Of a stretch of 64,000 bases of DNA, positions 57,101 to 64,000 are shown in pieces. Under the pieces are notes generated by a model. That model was not told where the DNA came from. It saw only the letters and a program-made list of their open reading frames with translations, and searched no databases. The stretch is from Aulostomus chinensis (lineage: Eukaryota; Chordata; Actinopteri; Syngnathiformes; Aulostomidae). Location: the NCBI GenBank assembly GCA_037954235.1, contig JBBMOA010000009.1, forward strand, positions 26,860,626 through 26,924,625, given 5' to 3'. A program made the translations under genes and the position numbers. The first letter of the stretch is position 1. The number at the start of each line of letters is the position of its first letter.

Positions 57101-59189
57101 TGACTTTGCTGATGACAAATTTTTGGCATTTGAAGGCAGAAATCACAAATGAAGCTAACGCAGCCCCACTGGGCCATAAATGGTCTAATTTTGATTTTTA
57201 GGGCTTCCTCAAAGCTGGTTTCAGCTGAAGACCGTCTTCATTGCGCACTCCTACAATAGGATGCAGCTCACACAGGTCCCTCAATAAATCCCAGGCTGAC
57301 ACAAAAGCTGTCAGTGGACTGCTGCTGAATAGATTAATAAGATTTCCATAATTAGACAGGCCCCTGACAATAGGATCCTTCAGCCTTTGTCTCAGAGCCA
57401 ACTGGATTGTCCGAGCCACGCACGTCTGCTGGATGGCCGTCCACCACAATGGCTGCACAGACAGTAAGGCGGTCAGCAGAGGAACATCTGTCTCTCCTGG
57501 GGCCGAGAACACACACAGCGGGAAGTTTAATGTGCACACAGTTCTTATCAATCTCCTTGCAGCCAGCTAAGATCGTCGGTCAACAGAGAGGTGGCCACGT
57601 CAAATATTTAATTATACTGAACTTTGTCACTGCGTATCACAACCAATTTTGTTTGGATTCAAAATGAATCTCACCGTCCGGCTGATAAGTGATGAAAAAA
57701 TATTTGATATTCTTTCGATCTTCTCGTCTTCTCTGAGCTGATTTGTTGAACACAAACCTCAAGAATAAGTGAATTAGGAACCCTGTTCTCAATCTTGATT
57801 TTTTTTTTATTCACGGTCCTTTTTATTTTTTTATAAATAAAGTTGACAAAGCTTTAGCTGGAAGAGAAAAGTTGTCTGAAATCTGCCATGACGATCCCAA
57901 ATCGAATATGAATGGAAAAGCATCAGTAACAGTCTATCAACAGATATTATTGTTATTACTACTTACCAAATTATTTCGAAAAAATGTAAGCAGCCCTCGT
58001 AATGTGTGGCTCTGAATGACAACCACAGCATAAATATAGTTTATACTCCATAGCATTTACTTAGTTACTTGGCCCATGCAACTGCCGGCCCCTCTGTGGC
58101 CCCTGAATGTGATGACATTTCCATATTTGGTTATGTTTCCTTCCTTGTAGTTTACAACAACTGTCGCATAAACACTGATATTCCAACTGGACACAGATAT
58201 TGAAACGGGCCACATTGTTGGTGACTAGATGGAGATAATGAGTTGCAACATGACCGCATACAGCTGGATTTTATAAATGATATCAGGTGCGGGAGGTCGT
58301 GTAAAGAATAATTTACAGTGGCATTGTTCTGAAGCGCGCGTCCCAGTGAATCTAATGATTGTGCCGCCTCTGACAGTCTGTCCACATTGTCCTGATTTCC
58401 CACTTCTAATCTTAGCTTTCTTCCAGTCCCTCCAGTGAATTAATCTACATGATGGCTCCGATTTAAGCAGAAGTGTAGATTAGAGCTCTCTCGGTTAAAT
58501 GTGGAGTGTTGCTGCTCTAAAAACCACAATCCAGCAGAAGTTAAGATCTAATTACTTGGAAAGGGCTGAACTGCACCGCAACCCTGCAGTGTTTATCAGG
58601 AACCGAGTGGCAGCCTGTCACTCATCTAATGTTCTCTGCGCCTGCAGAAAGAATCATATCGTACAATGTACTTGAAGAAAGTAATTATTCTCAGATTTAA
58701 CAGTGAATTGCTTCTTCAGGTGTGGGCAGCTGGCCATCACCCTGGTCAGGGGGCAAAGTGAGAAGTCCATTCTGGATTGGTGCTACTTGGTTGATGGAGT
58801 GGACAGCAGTTTGCCCGCCTCACTGAGTCCTCTAATGTCCTCTCCAGTCCTCTTAGAGAGGACGTAGCGCCTGCTGTCCATTTTTCCCCTCCCTCCATCC
58901 CTACCTCCTTCCATCCCTCCCTGCTGCAGGTTTTATGAGCTCCCCTGGGCTCTCATCCATCTCTGTCACACACACAGGCCCCATTATTGGGGCTGCTCAC
59001 AAACTGGTTGAGCTGCAGATGGGAAGGGCCTGCAGGACATATACGGTTTCTGCAGTCGGGACAAAGACCTGCAAGTCAGACCACAAAAATATAAAATATG
59101 TGGTCATCTGGGTGTGAACGGGCCGATGTCTTCAGCATGTTGGTGAAAGTGCAAGTGAACAGAGTGTGAGGACCGTCTGTGCATGTTGC

Positions 59190-59241
<52 letters not shown>

Positions 59242-62200
59242 TGAGGGTTGACTGAAGCTTAGGGAAGTACTTGAACTAGTTTGGCCATTGGGAACTTAAG
59301 GCAGTGGATTTGAATATGAAGGACATGATAATCCAACGGCCATCTGGACTGCTGGTCTCATTTGACTGAATAAATAATGGGTGTAATCTGAAAACACACA
59401 CATGGTGAGGTTTGGAACGAGGGAATAAGAAGGAGGCCAAAGTTTAGGAGTGAACTAGAGAGTAGGAGCAGACTCACTGGCTGTGGATATTGAGATTTGA
59501 TTTAAATGGCAATAAGACGACTGGCTCCACACACACAGACATCCATGAATAATGAATCATCAGGCGTCCACTGAATGGAAGGCAGCGAGGCCAGTAATGA
59601 CGGTTTTCACCATATTCCTTTTTACCTCCCTGTTTCTGGCTGCAGTCGTCCTCACCTCGGGGTAAATCGTGACAGTTCAATAATGCCAAGCTATGTGTGG
59701 AATGTCAAGTTAGTGCCTCAGCAAGAAGGAGTGCATGTCCTAATGAAATAGATGATTATAGATGATTCTTTAACTATGTTGTGATAAAAATGTTCTGGCT
59801 GTGGCATTTCCAGCCAAATATGCACATTATGACATTACAGAGCAGAGTATAAGGGGGTTTGACAGAATCGTAACCTTGAAAATGATCTGATGCATTATAC
59901 ATTTGTGTAAAGGAGTTGTCAGGCTTGCCAGGTCTTTATGCATGTGCCTGATATTTCAGGTGCAAAACCAGTTGAATATTTCAGTGGAAAACAACCCCGT
60001 TGCATGAGGGGTAAAACAGGAGTCAGTGACTGAATCTGTTTTTCAGCTGTCCTCTCTCCCGTTAGCCTAGCCATGTGCTGTATGTGTAGCAGCCATGATC
60101 AATCAGACCTCAGCCAGTGCTGAAGTCAGCCAGAGGAACAGACATTCCACTTTCCCAATGTTCCATGGGAGACTGTGCTGATGAATAGCACACTATGCTG
60201 CAATTCCAAACCCAACCCCCCTCTGTCTTTCTTTCTTTCTCACTCTCTCCACACCACTGTCCACACACACACACACACCCTTCACCCACTCTCCCTCCCT
60301 CCCTCCCTCTGTCCAGCCGGCCACTGGGCCTGTGAAGCCCTGGTGTACGGTGGGTGGGTGGTAAATGGGGGTGGAGGGCGGAGAGCACAAGCATTCAGAG
60401 CAACATGCACAGGGAGATAACAATAGCTCCTCTGGGAGACCTGCAGATGCTAGCAGTACAGGGAACAGTGGTGGGATCTTATCGCTGCTCCAGCACGAGC
60501 TGGGAAACTGCACAACAACACATCCAGCCTGCAGATCTGCTTTCCTTTTTTTCTGCTTGTTTCCGCCTCCTCTTTTTCCTCCTCCTCCTCCTCTTTGCCT
60601 CCTTCTCCCTCTCTAGGAAATATGAGCCCCTTCTGCCACCATGCATGATGAGGCACTGAAAACATCCTTTCCTAGCAGAAGAAAGTCTATTTCTTGACAC
60701 TGGCTGCTCAGAGAGGAGGAGGTGCTCTGACCACATGCTTCTGTGCACATGATAATGAGGAAAACAGGCAGTGTTTTGAACTACATTTTCTAATTTATCG
60801 ATCTAAATATAGACTGTTATTTCAGTTGAAAGCAGTCTGAACTTTTGTATGACCTTGTCACACAGCTTCCTTGAACTAAGAGATGCCCATGTTGTCTTTA
60901 ATCAGCTAGTTAACATACTGCACTATTTTTTCTGAGAAGAGTGAAACTGATCATAAAATAGCTTTTATTTGAAGCACTGAACAAATAACAAAAAAAAATA
61001 TGGTCGTAATATCTGAACATAGTTATTTTAATAATTTTGAATCTGCTCCTGGTACTCCGTCTATTTTCCGTGGATATTGCCATATTTGAAGTTCAAAGTT
61101 TATTGAGTATTTGGAAAGCAGTTTAGTTTGAGTTTGAAATATATAGGCAGCCTCAGACACCAGTTGCATTCATGTAAATGTGTTTTTGAGACGAATTTCA
61201 CAATCAGTCACAGTCAAAGGACAGAAAAAAGAAAATTCTCTGCAGTCACAGGAAGTCAGGAGAAGAAATCAATCACTAAAGATCGTAGTGTAATCGTATG
61301 ACCAAGAACATGAATGTGCCACCCAAGTTCTTCAAATAAAATATGCTAATAAACTTGATTTTGTATAACAGTGACATTTTCTGGCATGCTTTTATTCACA
61401 ATTGTGCTTTTTTTTCTTTTTTTTTTTTGTCAGGCCTGTTAAAGATGCACTGGAACCCAGAGCACGCCCAGCCCCTCAGCCAATGGCCTGAGCAGCACCT
61501 GGACGTCTCTTCCACCACTTCCTCTCCGGCCCACAAGTCGGAACTCTACTCCGGTCGTGGCCGCAGCTCCTACAACTACGCTTGGGCCAATGATGACATC
61601 TCCGCCCTTACAGCTTCTAATTTATTGAAGCGCTATGCTGAGAAGTACTCTGCTGTGCTGGACTCACCATATGACCGACCACCTGCCGTGGGAACCTACC
61701 CAGAGCCAGGAGCCTTTGGGGGCCTCAACGGCCAGAAGACTGAACTGGAACCCTGGCCACTGACGCACAGCACTGATGCCTCTTACTCCCTAGTGCCCCC
61801 TGGAGGCCACGACAGCCTCCCAGGTTCTAAGGCAGTTGCGACAACTGCAGGCCCTCCTGGGATTAGTAGTGTGTCGGTGGTGAACAGTAATCTCTCAGAC
61901 TCTGGCTACAGTGGCAGCAGCTCCTGCAGTGGCTCCAGCGAGTACCCCTCTAGCTACAACGGCACCTATCTCTCCTCAGGGTACTGTCCCCAACCCACCG
62001 CAGCACTTCCCCCTGCCTCCCTCCACACTCTCCAATCCACCCCCACTCTGGTGCCCAGCTACAGCCCTACAACACCTGTCTATAATTACCCCCCAAGCAC
62101 GTACCCTCCCCAAACCAGCCTTGCCCCCACTTATAGTCACCCCTCTGCAACATACCTGCCCTCAGGTCTGCCAGCCCCTACTCCTGTTCCCCCCAGGCCT

Positions 62201-63472
62201 ACAGTGGTAGGAGGCACCTATAGTTACCCAAGCACCAACCTTGGCACATCTGAGTCTGGAGCGACATTAAAAAGAAAAGCATTTGAGATGAGCGTAGAAG
62301 AAGATGAAGGTGGGGACAGTTCTCGTTACCGGAAGTATAGTTATGACCCCTTGAAGGCCGGGGGAAACTCACCCTACAGTGTGAATGACAAAACTGAGTG
62401 TCAGGGAAACGGCTTCAACAGTTCAGGCAGCACAGATCCACAAAACTTTAAGCCCAGTAAGCCCTCTTCTCAGCCTCTGATGTCTCCTCAGTATGGGGCA
62501 GCTGGGGAGTACAGCCCTCCAGCAGGCATGACAGGGGAGAACGGAGTGGTGGAGCAGGGCTTCACTCAACAGCAGCACCACTCCCAGGCCCACAAACGCC
62601 CTCCATTATGCGGTCCAACGGTTGAGACTCTGAAGAGCCCAGACCCAAGAGTGTTGGACCTTGTGAATGGGGAATTATTGGACTGTAGCCCAGCCCTGGG
62701 CTGGGGTGAGCTGGCTGGACTCACCCATGTCAAGGTTGCTCTCGAGGAGGACCTGCTGTGGCCCGTGTTGAGGCCCAGTCCAGTGATGCGCCCACCAAGA
62801 ACCGTCCTGCTGTTTGGTCCCCGGGGAGGGGGTAAGACAACGTTGACTCGTTCTTTAGCTTCACAGCTGGGGGCTTCCTTCTACCGGTTGAGTGGAGCCA
62901 TGTTGGCCTCCAAAGGGAAGGCTGAGGCAGAGCACATCCTGGGGTCTCTGTTGCAGGTTGCGGGGGCACGGCAGCCCTCAGTGTTGTTGCTCAGCCAAGT
63001 TGAGGCCATGGGGGAGGAGGGGCTGAGACAGACACTGCTCACCACCCTGGAGAAGGCCCAGGTGATCACGGGTCTGGTGATTCTTGTATGTGCCACTGGC
63101 AGGCCAGATCTGCTCCAGGATGCAGTCCATCGCAGCTTTGCCAAGCGTTATCACGTCGGCCTGCCAGATGTGGGTATGCGCAGGCAGGTGCTGCTGCAGG
63201 CGCTCTCGCCGCAGGGCTGCAGCCTGAGCGAGAGGGAGCTGGGCACTGTGCTGCAGCGCACTGAGGGCTTCTCAGTGTTGGAGCTACTGCAGCTCAGCCA
63301 GCAGGCACTCTCCTCCGCATCAGCCCCCTCGGGGGGCATGCATGGCCTCCCCACAGCCTCCAAACCCCCAGCCTTCACAGACTTTGAGAATGCCTTCTGC
63401 AAAGTGCGGCCACACACCACCACAAAAGAACTGGACACTTGTATAGAGTGGAGCAAGATGTATAGCCACTGA
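51099..63472 (+). CDS. fignl2: Fidgetin-like protein 2, AAA ATPase family (2 coding exons)
   Basis: Coding exons are 51099-51123 and 61434-63472, giving 687 residues. Fidgetin-family proteins are microtubule-severing or depolymerising AAA proteins. The N-terminal block is conserved (HWNPEHAQPLSQWPEQHLDV, ANDDISALTASNLLKRYAEKY), a Ser/Pro/Tyr-rich linker follows with a basic LKRK motif, and the C-terminal third is the AAA domain: Walker A GPRGGGKT, a degenerate Walker B (LLLSQVE, Ser-Gln where Asp-Glu is usual), a second region of homology with HRSFAKR, and a C-terminal helix (KELDTCIEWSKMY). FIGNL2 rather than FIGN is indicated by PLSQWPEQHLDVSSTT, by the divergent Walker B and by linkage to scn8a. 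The N-terminal extension MLSPIVPYSLLK resembles fidgetin's MISSTSVYGLK. Confidence 0.93.
54189..54213 (+). repeat. Poly(G)25 tract
   Basis: Twenty-five consecutive G, a strong G-quadruplex candidate within the fignl2 intron. Its length may be unreliable in assembly. Confidence 0.9.
59194..59240 (+). repeat. (TG)23 microsatellite
   Basis: A perfect TG run of about 46 bp in the fignl2 intron. Confidence 0.95.
61434..63472 (+). CDS. fignl2: fignl2 terminal exon (residues 10-687)
   Basis: The exon starts GCCTGTTAAAGATG. Reading left of the acceptor would add residues from intron sequence (MLINLILYN...), which is not real protein. The internal ATG at 61445 (MHWNPEH) is where human FIGNL2 is usually annotated to begin. 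Counting from that ATG, Walker A lysine is residue 464, the Walker B Ser-Gln pair is 517-518, the LKRK motif is 275-278, and the retained arginine of the arginine-finger region is 563. The stop TGA is at 63470-63472. Confidence 0.95.
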
Positions 63473-64000
63473 GACAGCAGCCAGTCACTGTACGTGGACT
63501 GCCCTTCGATCCTGTCATTGCTTTGACACGGCACGCCTTGGGAATGTTTAGTTGTTGCTTTGTTATTAGCAGGTATGCAGCCAAAAGAGCCAGGCAATCT
63601 CAAAGGTACAGGAGAGCTGATGAAACCTGCTTTTTACTGGCATAAGCATGCCACCATGTCCTGTTTGGTTTTGCTTTGAATATCCACAATATTTTGTTTT
63701 TCCCCAAAGAAAAGACACGTGAATTGGCCTCTCCAGGCGGGGGGTGGGGGTGTATTAGTCGTTGGCCAATGGGAAAATCAGATAGCTATTTGGATACTCT
63801 GAGAGATCCTGTTTAGCCTTGGTCTAGGACAAAATCAATTATTTGTTGCTAGGTGACGTGGTCCAAGATTATGGATAATCAGGGTTTGGAAAATCCCCCA
63901 TTTTACTGCTACTCTCAGGATCTTATTTATTGCCAGTCCGATTCCACGTAACGATAATGTATTGGATTTGGGATCGTCAGCATCTCAGCAAACAGTTGTT
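63473..64000 (+). other. fignl2: fignl2 3' UTR (partial)
   Basis: Non-coding sequence follows the stop and runs to the window edge. No AATAAA is seen up to 64000, so the transcript end is probably beyond it. A G-rich run lies at 63739-63750. Confidence 0.65.

Larger units (their letters stand above)
51124..61433 (+). other. fignl2: fignl2 intron (10.3 kb)
   Basis: A GT-AG intron with donor GTGAGT and an acceptor after a long T-run (TTTTTTTGTCAG). No exon is recognised inside. It contains a C-run (51585-51604), a G25 run (54189-54213), a TG microsatellite (59194-59240) and several TAATTA-rich stretches (53504-53785, 57310-57360, 58430-58560) that may be regulatory. Human FIGNL2 also has its protein almost wholly in one exon. 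Confidence 0.75.

Noticed and set aside
61343..61444. N-terminal extension of the fignl2 ORF starting MLINLILYN
   Set aside because: It reads through the poly-T tract and TTTTGTCAG splice acceptor at 61433. The real upstream residues come from the exon at 51099-51123.

Overview
This window is vertebrate nuclear DNA, almost certainly from a ray-finned (teleost) fish. The reasons are large introns with GT-AG junctions, dense CA/TG microsatellites, a tRNA-derived SINE of the kind common in fish, and two genes whose translations match vertebrate families closely. Nothing in it is bacterial or viral. Most open reading frames of 60-190 codons fall in microsatellites or non-coding DNA and are not genes.

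Layout, left to right. Positions 1-13,665 hold the 3' part of a voltage-gated sodium channel gene on the + strand. Its C-terminal tail (NNKLENGGT...KKESTPST...LPSYDSVTKP...ESKC) identifies it as scn8a (Nav1.6). Seven coding exons (2161-9567) encode the last 711 residues, from domain III S3/S4 to the C-terminus, followed by a roughly 4.1 kb 3' UTR. Earlier exons lie off the left edge. One intron (7736-7841) has AT-AC ends. A 95 bp exon-like segment with an in-frame stop lies upstream of the S4 exon, where the known truncating alternative exon 18N is expected.

Positions about 15,970-17,220 hold a compact gene on the - strand that ORF length alone would miss because its coding exons are 89, 150 and about 118 bp. 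It encodes a secreted preprohormone with one glucagon-superfamily peptide that begins HSDGTFTSD after a Lys-Arg site. By sequence and location it is best read as glucagon-related peptide (GCRP, also called glucagon-like GCGL). A TATA box, a 5' UTR exon and poly(A) signals can be placed.

Positions about 17,300-49,150 are intergenic: promoter-like patches near 18-20 kb, one SINE at 29.19-29.58 kb, many microsatellites, homeodomain-site-rich stretches that may be enhancers, and one orphan exon-like ORF at 17,600-17,704.

Positions about 49,200-64,000 hold fignl2 (fidgetin-like 2, a AAA ATPase-family protein) on the + strand. It has a candidate non-coding first exon, a short coding exon at 50,983-51,123 that supplies an N-terminus (MLSPIVPYS) resembling that of fidgetin, a 10.3 kb intron, and one large terminal exon carrying the other 678 codons. 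The 3' UTR runs off the right edge.

The order scn8a - glucagon-family gene - fignl2 mirrors human chromosome 2q24, where GCG, the SCN1A/2A/3A/9A cluster and FIGN are neighbours. The window therefore looks like the paralogous block corresponding to human 12q13 (SCN8A-FIGNL2), with a hormone gene retained that mammals are thought to have lost. The three genes are not functionally coupled as far as the sequence shows; the shared order reflects ancestral block duplication.
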